Shown: positions 6,151 to 14,909 of the stretch, in pieces
How positions within the stretch are numbered: the stretch's first letter is position 1
How the letters are laid out: each line of letters opens with the position of its first letter
Source of the DNA: SIG459 sp045638085
GTDB lineage: Bacteria > Bacillota > Clostridia > Oscillospirales > Oscillospiraceae
Assembly: GCA_045638085.1 (NCBI GenBank)
Contig: JAZUAQ010000186.1
Location: forward strand, 1-19,112
Reading direction: 5' to 3'
Length of the DNA: 19,112 bases
The notes under the pieces: generated by a model
The model's database searches: none
Told to the model about the DNA's origin: nothing
What the model saw: only the letters and a program-made list of their open reading frames with translations
Program-made: the position numbers and the translations under genes

Positions 6151-9100
6151 TTAAAACAGACTCATCTGGCTTGTCTCGGGCATATCGCCCAGAGCGCCCA
6201 TATTCTTGAGGGTTTCAATATGAGTCTGGCTGACCTTGGGGCAGGCAGCGAAAACATCCTCGATGGAGACGAAGCTAAGTCCCTTCTTGGTGCAGGCGGC
6301 AAGGTCTCTTGCGGCAGTTTCACCAAGACCGGAGATGGATACAAAGGGGGCGCGAAGCTGCTTATCTCCCACAGGGAGGAACTTTGTTGCATCAGACTCA
6401 TAGAGGTCGATGGGCGCAAAGCTCAGGCCGCGCATATAAAACTCGTAGACCGCTTCCAAAGTGGTATAAAGGTCTTCTTCGTTGGCGGTAGGCTTGGGGT
6501 TATTCTTGATTTCCTGCATCTTCTTTTTCACGGTGTCCAATCCCTGAGTCATGCTCTCCGCATCGAAGGTATTCTTCTGGCTGCGGCGATAGAAATAGGC
6601 GCTATAGAAGGCCTGGGGATGATGCACTTTGAAGTAGGCGATGCGGAAGGCCATCATAACATAGGCCACCGCGTGAGCCTTGGGGAAGAGGTAGGCTATC
6701 TTTGCAAGGGACTCGATGTACCATTCGGGCACACCCAATTCCTCCATTTTCTCTCTCCAACCCTCGCTGAAGCCGCCTTTTTTAACCTTGCCCTTTCGGA
6801 CTGCCTCCATAATTTTGAAGGCCATCTTGGGCTCCATGCCCTTTTCGATAAGATAGAGCATAATATCGTCGCGGCAGCCAACAGTTTCTTTAACGGAGGC
6901 AGTGCCGCTTGTGATAAGGTCTTTGGCGTTTCCAAGCCAAACATCGGTGCCGTGGCTGAAACCTGAAAGACGGACCAGAATATCAAAGCCCTCGGGCTGA
7001 GTATCCACAAGCATCTGACGTGTGAAGCCCGTGCCGAATTCGGGAATGCCTATACTACCGGTTTTGCCGATGACGGGGTCATCATCCGTCAGTCCCAAAG
7101 GCAGGGGGCTTCGGAAAATCTCCATAGTCTGAGGGTCATCAAGGGGGATGCGCTTTGCGTCCACACCTGTCATATCCTCAAGCATACGAATCATGGTTGG
7201 GTCATCATGACCCAGTTCGTCAAGCTTCAGGAGGTTATCCTCCATGCAGTGATATTCGAAATGGGTTGTGATGATGTCGCTCTCCGGGTCGTCGGCAGGG
7301 TGCTGAACGGGGCAGAAATCGGTGACATCCATATCCTGAGGGATGACGACAAGTCCACCGGGATGCTGACCTGTGGTACGCTTGACGCCCACGCAGCCAA
7401 GGGCGAGGCGGTTTTCCTCCGCCTTTGTGACCTTCAGCCCGCGTTCTTCCAGATACTTAAGCACATATCCATATGCGGTTTTTTCCGCCAGAGTACCGAT
7501 TGTTCCTGCGCGGAAAACATGGTCGGAGCCGAAAAGCTCTTCCGTATATTTGTGGGCTTTTGCCTGATATTCGCCAGAGAAGTTAAGGTCGATATCGGGA
7601 GTTTTTTCGTTTCCGGGGAAACCAAGGAAGGTCTCGAAGGGGATATCGAAGCCGTCCTTCATCAGCTTTTCCCCGCAGACGGGGCAGGTGGCATCGGGCA
7701 TATCCGCGCCGCAGCCCCAGCCCTTTCCGCTTTCAAAGTCGCTGTAGCGGCATTTCTCGCAGCGGTAATGGGCGGGAAGGCTGTTAACCTCCGTGATACC
7801 CGACATATATGCCACGATGGATGAGCCGACGGAGCCACGGGATCCAACCAGATAGCCGTTCTCAAGAGAGTTATGAACAAGCTTCTGGGCGGACATATAT
7901 ATAACGTCATAGTGATGATCCAATATGGTTTTAAGCTCCGTGTCTACGCGCTCTTTCACAACGGCAGGAGGCTCATCTCCGTAGAGAGAGGTCATTTTTT
8001 CATAGACAAGTCTTGTAAGCTCCGTGTCGGAGTTTTCAATTTTGGGAGCAAAGAGTATGCCCTTAGGGAGAAGCTCAATATCCTCGCACTGATCAGCAAT
8101 GGCATTGGGATTGCCTATAACGGCATCATAGCATTCCTTTTCACCCAGATAAGCGAATTCTTCCAGCATCTCCTCTGTGGTCTTGAAGTAGATGGGCAGG
8201 CTCTTATCCGCATCAGAGAATTTCTTTGCGGCAAGGAGAATATGACGATAAATCTCGTCCTGAGGGTCAAGGAAATGGACATCGCCCGTTGCCACAAGGG
8301 GCTTGCCCAGCTGACGGGCAATTTTTGCAACGCGGCGATTGAAATCACGGAGTCCCTCGTCATCGGAGACCGTGCCGTTTTCAATCATAAAGCGGTTGTT
8401 GCAAATGGGCTGAATCTCCAAAAAGTCATAGAAAGCACCTATGCGACGAAGCTCTGCATCACTCTTGCGGCGGACAACTCCGTCGAAAAACTCACCCGCT
8501 TCGCAGGCGGAGCCGATTATTATGCCCTCGCGGTGTTCCAGAATTACGCTCTTGGGGATAATAGGATTGCGATGGAAATTCTCAAGATAGCTCTTGCTTA
8601 TCATCTTATAGAGGTTTTTAAGACCCACCTTGTTTTTAACAAGCAATATTATATGCTTTGCCTTCTGGCTGCGGACTCCGTTTTTCTTCACCTGCAGCAA
8701 GGCTTCCTCTATCTGGCTGACCTTCTCCGCGCCCTTTTCCTTGAGCATGGGGATAAATTTATCCATTATGCGGGCAACCACCATTGCGTCATCGCTGGCT
8801 CTGTGATGGTTGAATTCGGGGAGGGAGAGATAGTTGCTGACGGTGTCAAGCTTATGGCGCTTGAGATGGGGCAGCAAGGTCTGGGCAAGGACGAGGGTAT
8901 CCATATAAACGGGGGCAAACTTTATGCCGTGGCGCTCAGCGCAGGCGCTGAGAAAGCCCACATCAAAATCTGCGTTATGTGCAATAATGGGGCGCTCTCC
9001 GCAGAAGGCCATAAAGGCGCGGAGGGCTTCATCCTCCTTGGGCGCTCCGCTCACGTCGGCATCGGTAATGCCTGTGAGGCGGACTATCTCTGCAGGAATA

Positions 9101-10194
9101 GGCATACCGGGGTCAACAAAGGTGTTGAATGTATCCACTATTTCGCCGCCGCGGAAAATTACCGCACCGATTTCGGTTATGCGGTCGCGGTAGGAATAAA
9201 GTCCCGTGCATTCAATGTCGAAGGCCACAAATTCGCTGTCGAGTGACACTTCGCTCTCTCCATGGACCGCAAGACGCTCGTCCACATCGTTTATATAATA
9301 GCCCTCAAGACCGTAAATGACCTTGATACCGGCTTTCTCTGCGGCATGCCATGCATCTGGGAAAGCCTGGGCGCAGCCGTGGTCGGTTATGGCGATGGCC
9401 TTGTGGCCCCATTTTGCGGCTCTTTTTATAGCCGCAGCAGGGTCGGTAAGGGCATCCTGAGTGGAAAAACGGGTATGGAGATGGAGCTCAACTCGCTTCT
9501 CTGCAGCGTTATCCATTCGCACCGGAGGGGCTTTTGCCTCCTGAATAAAGCGGGGGTTGAGCACAAGGTCGTCATCATAGCGGTTATATGCCATCTCTCC
9601 GCCTACGGTGAGATACATACCGTTTTTGATTTTATCCACGATTTCCTTATCGGGAGACTTGTCTCTCAGGTATTTGGAAACATGGACAGAACCTGTTTCA
9701 TCGGTCATGCAGAAAGAGAGAACCGCCGCCTGATTTTTGGGGATTTCTCTGCTGTCCACAGCAAAAACTCTTCCGCGGACAACAACATCCATACTCTCTG
9801 TAGAGATGGTGTCCATGCTTACGATCTCGCCTCGGGCGCTTTTGCCCATCAGCATATCGCCGCCGCTGATTGCGGGGGCGGGAGGGCTGCGGAAGTCTCT
9901 GCGTCCCTTTGGTTCCTTGGGAGGCTCGCTCTTGGGGGCGGGCTTTATCTCCGGTCTGGGATAATCGGGGATTATCTCCACGGTGGAAAGGGAAAATTCC
10001 GCAGCAATGGTGTCCTCAAGTATTTTCAATTCGGCAGGCGCAGGCATCTGGGCAAAGAAGGCGGCCGCAGTCATGCTGCGGCTTTCTTTCTCTATAACAA
10101 CTGTGCTCAGGCTTGCCTTGTCAAGACCGCCGCACATTGACGTGCAGCCGCCGCAGCAGGGAAACACCTGTAAAAAAGCAATTTTTTCTGCCAT
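6151..10194 (-). CDS. polC: DNA polymerase III alpha subunit, PolC type
   Basis: PolC is the replicative polymerase of Firmicutes, with built-in 3'-5' proofreading. The 1347 residues run: short N-terminal region (1-135), OB fold (about 137-220), PHP domain (ELHLHT at 236-241, DHG at 271-273) interrupted by a DEDDh exonuclease (Asp326/Glu328, Asp409-Asp411 region, His464/Asp469), then the polymerase with a Cys cluster (812, 815, 828, 837, 840), catalytic PDIDLNF Asp867/Asp869 and probable third Asp992 in KLDELGHDDP. The C-terminus QMSLF is a beta-clamp binding peptide like the family's QLSLF. It is about 90 residues shorter than B. subtilis PolC, mostly at the N-terminus, which carries four cysteines at 13, 14, 17 and 21. 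It starts 8 nt after ispG and is the last operon gene. Confidence 0.97.
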   Translation of the reverse strand: MAEKIAFLQVFPCCGGCTSMCGGLDKASLSTVVIEKESRSMTAAAFFAQMPAPAELKILEDTIAAEFSLSTVEIIPDYPRPEIKPAPKSEPPKEPKGRRDFRSPPAPAISGGDMLMGKSARGEIVSMDTISTESMDVVVRGRVFAVDSREIPKNQAAVLSFCMTDETGSVHVSKYLRDKSPDKEIVDKIKNGMYLTVGGEMAYNRYDDDLVLNPRFIQEAKAPPVRMDNAAEKRVELHLHTRFSTQDALTDPAAAIKRAAKWGHKAIAITDHGCAQAFPDAWHAAEKAGIKVIYGLEGYYINDVDERLAVHGESEVSLDSEFVAFDIECTGLYSYRDRITEIGAVIFRGGEIVDTFNTFVDPGMPIPAEIVRLTGITDADVSGAPKEDEALRAFMAFCGERPIIAHNADFDVGFLSACAERHGIKFAPVYMDTLVLAQTLLPHLKRHKLDTVSNYLSLPEFNHHRASDDAMVVARIMDKFIPMLKEKGAEKVSQIEEALLQVKKNGVRSQKAKHIILLVKNKVGLKNLYKMISKSYLENFHRNPIIPKSVILEHREGIIIGSACEAGEFFDGVVRRKSDAELRRIGAFYDFLEIQPICNNRFMIENGTVSDDEGLRDFNRRVAKIARQLGKPLVATGDVHFLDPQDEIYRHILLAAKKFSDADKSLPIYFKTTEEMLEEFAYLGEKECYDAVIGNPNAIADQCEDIELLPKGILFAPKIENSDTELTRLVYEKMTSLYGDEPPAVVKERVDTELKTILDHHYDVIYMSAQKLVHNSLENGYLVGSRGSVGSSIVAYMSGITEVNSLPAHYRCEKCRYSDFESGKGWGCGADMPDATCPVCGEKLMKDGFDIPFETFLGFPGNEKTPDIDLNFSGEYQAKAHKYTEELFGSDHVFRAGTIGTLAEKTAYGYVLKYLEERGLKVTKAEENRLALGCVGVKRTTGQHPGGLVVIPQDMDVTDFCPVQHPADDPESDIITTHFEYHCMEDNLLKLDELGHDDPTMIRMLEDMTGVDAKRIPLDDPQTMEIFRSPLPLGLTDDDPVIGKTGSIGIPEFGTGFTRQMLVDTQPEGFDILVRLSGFSHGTDVWLGNAKDLITSGTASVKETVGCRDDIMLYLIEKGMEPKMAFKIMEAVRKGKVKKGGFSEGWREKMEELGVPEWYIESLAKIAYLFPKAHAVAYVMMAFRIAYFKVHHPQAFYSAYFYRRSQKNTFDAESMTQGLDTVKKKMQEIKNNPKPTANEEDLYTTLEAVYEFYMRGLSFAPIDLYESDATKFLPVGDKQLRAPFVSISGLGETAARDLAACTKKGLSFVSIEDVFAACPKVSQTHIETLKNMGALGDMPETSQMSLF

Positions 10195-10202
10195 TATCTA
10201 TC

Positions 10203-11252
10203 TCAGCCTTCGTTAATGAGTTTAAGCAATGCGGAGACCATATCCTCCTCCGCCACTTTGGAGACTATCTCTCCTTTTTTGAAAAGCACGGCCTCTCCCT
10301 TGCCTCCTGCAAGGCCGAAGTCGGCTTCCCTTGCCTCTCCGGGACCGTTTACAACGCAGCCCATTACCGCAACGGTAATGTCCTTTTTAAGGTCAGAAAG
10401 GCGCTCTTCCACCTCTCGTGCGGTGGAAATGAGGTCTATCTGTGTCCTTCCGCAGGTGGGGCAGGACACGATTTTAACGCCGCCGCGACGAAGTCCCGCA
10501 GCTTTCAGTATGGATATACCCGCTTTTATTTCCTCCACGGGATCGGCGGTGAGGGAAACGCGGATGGTGTCGCCTATGCCTTCATTGAGCAGGGTGCCTA
10601 TGCCAACGGCAGACTGAACAAGACCCATATAGCTTGTTCCCGCCTCTGTTACTCCCACATGGAGGGGATAGGGAAATTTCTCCGCGGCAAGGCGGTATGC
10701 TCCCACGGTGAGAGGCACATCGGAGGCCTTGAGAGAAAGGCAAATATCCTCAAACCCACAATCTGTGAGCATGGCTATATGTTTTTCAGCGCTCTCAACC
10801 ATTGCCTCGGCAGTAGGCGCGCCATATTTACGGAGCAGTTCCTTTTCAAGGCTTCCGCTGTTTACACCTATGCGGATAGGTATATTCTTTTCCCCGCAAG
10901 CTTCCGCAACAGCACGGACACGCTCAGTACCGCCTATATTGCCGGGGTTTATGCGAATTTTATGTACCCCCGCCTTAACGCACGCAAGGGCAAGACGGTA
11001 GTCAAAATGGATATCCGCCACCACGGGGATGGGGCTTTCCGCGGCAATGCGCTCCATAGCGGCAGCTGCAGCCATATCGGGCACCGCAAGACGCACAATA
11101 TCGCAGCCCGCCTTATAAAGGGCATTTATCTGGGCAAGGCTCGCCTCGGCATCAGCGGTGGAGGTGTTGCACATACTCTGCACGCTGACAGCCGCGCCTG
11201 CGCCTATTGGGACGCCGCCCACATATATTCTTCGTGTGTTCTCTCTTTTCAT
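10203..11252 (-). CDS. ispG: 4-hydroxy-3-methylbut-2-enyl diphosphate synthase (flavodoxin), IspG
   Basis: IspG is a [4Fe-4S] enzyme of the MEP isoprenoid pathway that converts MEcPP to HMBPP. The 349-residue protein has the N-terminal TIM-barrel part (SVQSMCNTSTAD near the start, VADIHFDYRLA, INPGNIGG, RIGVNSGSLE) and the C-terminal iron-sulfur domain with SCPTCGRTQ and MGCVVNGPGEA. The cluster ligands are Cys264, Cys267, Cys299 and Glu306 in my numbering. I start at ATG 11252 because GGAG lies 7 nt upstream; an upstream in-frame TTG at 11264 lacks one. Just one nucleotide separates the rseP stop from this start. It shares the operon with dxr. Confidence 0.96.
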   Translation of the reverse strand: MKRENTRRIYVGGVPIGAGAAVSVQSMCNTSTADAEASLAQINALYKAGCDIVRLAVPDMAAAAAMERIAAESPIPVVADIHFDYRLALACVKAGVHKIRINPGNIGGTERVRAVAEACGEKNIPIRIGVNSGSLEKELLRKYGAPTAEAMVESAEKHIAMLTDCGFEDICLSLKASDVPLTVGAYRLAAEKFPYPLHVGVTEAGTSYMGLVQSAVGIGTLLNEGIGDTIRVSLTADPVEEIKAGISILKAAGLRRGGVKIVSCPTCGRTQIDLISTAREVEERLSDLKKDITVAVMGCVVNGPGEAREADFGLAGGKGEAVLFKKGEIVSKVAEEDMVSALLKLINEG

Positions 11253-11253
11253 A

Positions 11254-12318
11254 TCAAACTCCAAAGAAAGCTTTCAAAACATCACTGAACATTATAAACA
11301 CCATAAAGCCCATAAGGAGAACAAAGGCTCCCGTATGGATATATCCCTCGTATTTGGGGTTGAGCTTACGGCGGCTTATTTTCTCAATTATCCATGTGAC
11401 GATAAGGAAGAACACTCTTCCTCCGTCCAATGCGGGGATAGGCAACATATTCATAACCGCCAGGTTCACCGCAATGATGGCAAAAATATAGCAGAAGTCA
11501 AAGGCGGCTTCCCTGGTGGTTTCCGCCTCCTGAGCCATGTCGTTGACAAAATCCACGACTCCCACAGGCCCACTCATATCACGGATGCCCACCTGCCCGC
11601 TGAACAGCATTCCGAGAGAATCCCAGACAAGGCGGCAGAAATCAAGGCTTCCGTACCATGCGTATTTTATATTTGCCCAAAGTCCGAAATCGCGGGGTGC
11701 GAAATAAAGTCCATATTTCAAAACCGTGCTTCCGTCGCTTTGAGCGTATTCAACAGGCACCATATAAAAATCATTCAGCTTTACGCGGTGACCGTCGCGG
11801 ATAAGGACTATGTCATGATACTCGCTGCCGTTGCGGAGCATATACTCGGAAACATGATTGGTGAAGAAGGTACGGTGGCCGTCCACAGAATAGATTCTGT
11901 CGCCCTCCATAAGAGCCTCCTGACCAACATAAGGGCAGCCCTCCATAAAAGAGTCAATGACGGGCTCCACAAAGTTTGCCGTCATAGGAGCTATGCAAAG
12001 CACCAGAATAAAGCCCATTACGAAGTTCATGGCCGCGCCTGCGCAGAGAATGATCGCCCGCTTCCATGCCTTCTGAGAGCTGAAAGCGCGGGGAGAATCC
12101 ACCTCTTCGTCCTCGCCCTCCATAGCGCAGAAACCGCCAAGGGGCAGCAGACGGAGACTATAGAGAGTTTCCTTTCCCTGCTTTTTCAGGATTGCGGGAC
12201 CCATGCCAAGGGAAAACTCCTCCACCTTCACGCCAAAAGCCTTGGCGGCGAAGAAATGTCCCAATTCGTGAACGGCTATGAGAATTCCGAATGCCAGTAT
12301 TGCGAAAATTATGACCAT
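11254..12318 (-). CDS. rseP: RIP metalloprotease RseP (site-2 protease)
   Basis: This is an integral-membrane zinc protease that cuts anti-sigma factors and signal-peptide remnants within the membrane (RseP/RasP family). The 354 residues begin with a membrane helix holding the zinc motif HELGH (17-21). A PDZ domain lies in about 120-205. The third zinc ligand is Asp298 in NMLPIPALDGGR. The last helix covers about 328-350. It starts 10 nt inside the end of dxr, so the two are translationally coupled. Length is shorter than E. coli RseP (450, two PDZ domains), as expected for the single-PDZ Gram-positive form. Its targets are not deducible here. Confidence 0.94.
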   Translation of the reverse strand: MVIIFAILAFGILIAVHELGHFFAAKAFGVKVEEFSLGMGPAILKKQGKETLYSLRLLPLGGFCAMEGEDEEVDSPRAFSSQKAWKRAIILCAGAAMNFVMGFILVLCIAPMTANFVEPVIDSFMEGCPYVGQEALMEGDRIYSVDGHRTFFTNHVSEYMLRNGSEYHDIVLIRDGHRVKLNDFYMVPVEYAQSDGSTVLKYGLYFAPRDFGLWANIKYAWYGSLDFCRLVWDSLGMLFSGQVGIRDMSGPVGVVDFVNDMAQEAETTREAAFDFCYIFAIIAVNLAVMNMLPIPALDGGRVFFLIVTWIIEKISRRKLNPKYEGYIHTGAFVLLMGFMVFIMFSDVLKAFFGV

Positions 12319-13466
12319 TTGCCAAAAATCCTTTTAACTGCTTCGCGGGCCTGCGCGTCCGCGGAAATAATTTCCTCCAAAGAGGGTTTGTCTATTATAT
12401 CTATGCTGTCCAATGCTTCGGCAACACATTCATAGATAGCGCCGAAGGGTATTTTCTCTTCAAGGAACAGCCCTACCGCAGCCTCGTTGGCAGCGCTCAT
12501 AATGCAGGGGGCACTGCCGCCTCTTGCTGCGCATTCCATCGCAAGACGGAGGCAAGGTGTTTTCTCCAGATCGGGCTTTTCAAAATGCATATCTCCCGCG
12601 GTGAAAAGATCCAGTGCGGCGCTTTGAGACACGACTCGCTCGGGATAAGTTAAAGCATACTGTATGGGCAGTCCCATATCCGGGACTGCAAGCTGGGCTA
12701 TAACGCTTCCGTCTATCATTTCAACGGCGGAATGGATGATACTCTCGGGATGAACAACAACCGTTATTCTCTCGGGAGGCACAGCGAAAAGATGCATAGC
12801 CTCAATAAACTCAAGACCCTTGTTCATCATGGTTGCGCTGTCAACACTTATCTTGGCACCCATGCTCCAATTGGGATGGCTCACAGCCTGCGCGGGAGTT
12901 TTATAGTAGGTATCCTGTCTGCTGAGGCCTCTGAAAGGTCCGCCTGAGCCTGTGAGGAGGATGCGCTTGAGTTCCTCTTTACGCTGCATACCGCCTATGC
13001 TCTGAAAAATCGCAGAATGCTCGGAGTCCACGGGGATAATCTCCGCGCCAACTTCCTCCGCTCTTGCCATAACGATGTCACCGGCGCATACCAGGGTTTC
13101 CTTGTTTGCGAGGGCAATGCGCTTGCCTGCATCAATTGCCGCAAGGGTGGGACGAAGCCCTATGGAACCGCTTACCGCCGTTACAACGCAGTCGGCCTCC
13201 TCAACAGTTGCCGCCGCGATAAGGCCTTCCTCGCCACTGAGAACCTCCACATCCATATCGGAAAGGGCATCCCTAAGTGCCTTTGCTGCATTTTCCTCAA
13301 AAACGGCCACAAGGCGCGGGCGAAAGCGCCGCGCCTGAGCTTCAAGAAGCTTTATATCTCTCCGCGCCGCAAGGGCGGAGACCTTTATTCCAAGATGCTC
13401 CGCAACGGCGCAGGTCTGGCGGCCTATGCTTCCCGTGGAGCCAAGAATACTGATATTTTGCATCAT
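12309..13466 (-). CDS. dxr: 1-deoxy-D-xylulose 5-phosphate reductoisomerase, Dxr
   Basis: Dxr is the first committed enzyme of the MEP pathway and makes MEP from DXP with NADPH. The 385-residue protein starts with a Rossmann dinucleotide motif GSTGSIG (9-15). NKETL (121-125), the metal ligands Asp147 and Glu149 in PVDSEHSA, the flexible-loop region with His197 in HPNWSMG, and NKGLE (215-219) match the active site. Two ATG codons are adjacent at the start; either is possible. The ribosome site (AGAGAG) is weak. It lies 26 nt after cdsA. Together with ispG it ties isoprenoid supply to the uppS and cdsA envelope genes. Confidence 0.97.
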   Translation of the reverse strand: MMQNISILGSTGSIGRQTCAVAEHLGIKVSALAARRDIKLLEAQARRFRPRLVAVFEENAAKALRDALSDMDVEVLSGEEGLIAAATVEEADCVVTAVSGSIGLRPTLAAIDAGKRIALANKETLVCAGDIVMARAEEVGAEIIPVDSEHSAIFQSIGGMQRKEELKRILLTGSGGPFRGLSRQDTYYKTPAQAVSHPNWSMGAKISVDSATMMNKGLEFIEAMHLFAVPPERITVVVHPESIIHSAVEMIDGSVIAQLAVPDMGLPIQYALTYPERVVSQSAALDLFTAGDMHFEKPDLEKTPCLRLAMECAARGGSAPCIMSAANEAAVGLFLEEKIPFGAIYECVAEALDSIDIIDKPSLEEIISADAQAREAVKRIFGKWS

Positions 13467-13492
13467 AATTAATTATCTCTCTATAAAAGCAC

Positions 13493-14317
13493 TTACACTA
13501 TTTTTTCAAAGGCAGGCAGCCAGCTCACGAGAATATCCACCATAACAGCAGTCCAGAACGTGCTGTCAAAGCGGTCAAGCATGCCGCCGTGACCGGGGAG
13601 TATTCTTCCGTAGTCCTTAACACCGTAAAGGCGCTTGATGGCGGAGAAACTCAGGTCGCCCAGCTGGCAGGCCGCGGATCCGAAGATGCCATAGATGACC
13701 AGCATATAGAAATTAACATTGAAGTCCAAAGCCTTCAGTATAAAGCCATAGGCAATCATGGCAGCTATGGTGACGGCAAGACCGCCAATTGCGCCTTCAA
13801 TGGTCTTCTTAGGGGAAAGGAGAGGGCAAAGCTTATGCTTGCCAAAGAAAATTCCCACAAAATAAGCGCCCGAGTCGCTCAGGAACGCCACAACGAAAGG
13901 AAGCAGCGCATAGACAATACCGTGGGGACGCTGGGCAAGCTTCACAAGACTTGTGAGCATCAAGGGCATAACAGCGCCCGCGAGAACGCAGAGAGCCACA
14001 GTTTCAAGCTTGAGTCCCTTTTCGTGGGATACGGAATGCATAAGCTCGCAGAGCATTGCGGCAAAAAGCAGGAACACCATAACGGTGAAAACCGCGCCCG
14101 CATCATAAATCGTGGACAAAAAGGGCATAAGTCCCGCGCTCGCAGTGCTTATCCAGAGCATGCGGAGGGTAACTCCACCCACACAGCGCAAAAGCTCCCA
14201 TGCAGACATGCCTGCTATAAGACCTACAAACAGACCGTATACCCATACGGGGGCGAAAAATATAACTGCCAGAAGCAGAGGCACTCCTATGATTGCCACG
14301 ATTATTCTTGTCTTCAA
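13493..14317 (-). CDS. cdsA: Phosphatidate cytidylyltransferase (CDP-diglyceride synthase), CdsA
   Basis: CdsA makes CDP-diacylglycerol from phosphatidic acid and CTP, the branch point for phospholipids, in the membrane. From the chosen start it has 274 residues with about eight hydrophobic segments. The family features are SPKKTIEGAIGG in the middle and the signature KRLYGVKDYGRILPGHGG followed by MLDRFDS near the C-terminus. I start at TTG 14317 because AAAGGAAG lies just upstream with normal spacing. An in-frame TTG at 14335 adds six residues but has no ribosome site, so the start is uncertain. The gene follows the unknown 189-aa gene by 22 nt. Confidence 0.94.
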   Translation of the reverse strand: MKTRIIVAIIGVPLLLAVIFFAPVWVYGLFVGLIAGMSAWELLRCVGGVTLRMLWISTASAGLMPFLSTIYDAGAVFTVMVFLLFAAMLCELMHSVSHEKGLKLETVALCVLAGAVMPLMLTSLVKLAQRPHGIVYALLPFVVAFLSDSGAYFVGIFFGKHKLCPLLSPKKTIEGAIGGLAVTIAAMIAYGFILKALDFNVNFYMLVIYGIFGSAACQLGDLSFSAIKRLYGVKDYGRILPGHGGMLDRFDSTFWTAVMVDILVSWLPAFEKIV

Positions 14318-14339
14318 CGCGTTTCTTCCTTTCAAAGGG

Positions 14340-14909
14340 TCATTTGCTTATAAGCAGGCAATACTGCTTTCCTATATCGACATTATCAAAATAGCTTTGG
14401 AAAACATCACTCTCGCAAAAGCGGCATATATCCTCCACAGTGAGAGAGCCGAGGGTCTTTTCCTCGCGTTTCACGAGAGGGGGAAACTCCTCTTCCCCGT
14501 TTCCGCCCATCCATGTATGCCAAAGCTCCACGTCCTCCGCCTTTTCCATGTGGCGGCGGATATAGTCAAGAAGCATTTCCGCTCTCGGGGGAGTGCAGCG
14601 ATTCCACTCAACCGCGGCAAGATAACTTTTCTTGCTTTGGAGGTCATCTCCCGTATCTATGGGCCAGATATCGAAATTATCGTCGGGATCGGGCAGTTCA
14701 AAAATACCCTTTTCGATATCTATCACAGGTTCAATGTCGCTCCACAGCACGGTATCGGGTTCATCCCTGTCCAGCTCATAATCCATGAGCATGCTTTGGG
14801 GCACTTCGATTCCCGCCTCAAGGGCTTCATTGACGGAATACATTTTCATGTGGGGGTTGGGCAGCACCTCTAAAGGGCTATCCGATGCCAGAGCCACAAG
14901 AAAGCTCAT
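14340..14909 (-). CDS. Unrecognised 189-aa acidic protein between uppS and cdsA
   Basis: I do not recognise this protein. It is soluble, with no signal peptide or membrane segment. It is rich in Asp, Glu and aromatic residues, with an acidic stretch DYELDRDEPDTVLW and later IFELPDPDDNFDIWPID. Two Trp-containing segments follow (VEWNRC and ELWHTWMGG), then a C-terminal part with a possible CRFC pair. The start region reads MSFLVALASDSPLEVLPNP. I use ATG 14909, which shares one base with the uppS stop (TGATG) and has GGAGG 6 nt upstream; a GTG three bases earlier is too close. The strong ribosome site and tight packing say it is a real gene. A link to envelope lipid synthesis is possible only by position. 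Confidence 0.8.
   Translation of the reverse strand: MSFLVALASDSPLEVLPNPHMKMYSVNEALEAGIEVPQSMLMDYELDRDEPDTVLWSDIEPVIDIEKGIFELPDPDDNFDIWPIDTGDDLQSKKSYLAAVEWNRCTPPRAEMLLDYIRRHMEKAEDVELWHTWMGGNGEEEFPPLVKREEKTLGSLTVEDICRFCESDVFQSYFDNVDIGKQYCLLISK

Noticed and set aside
7873..9246. A 457-codon open frame on the plus strand opposite polC
   Set aside because: It is the shadow of polC coding sequence; no ribosome site or recognisable domain.
11253..11264. TTG start four codons upstream for IspG
   Set aside because: It has no ribosome site, while ATG 11252 has GGAG at good spacing.
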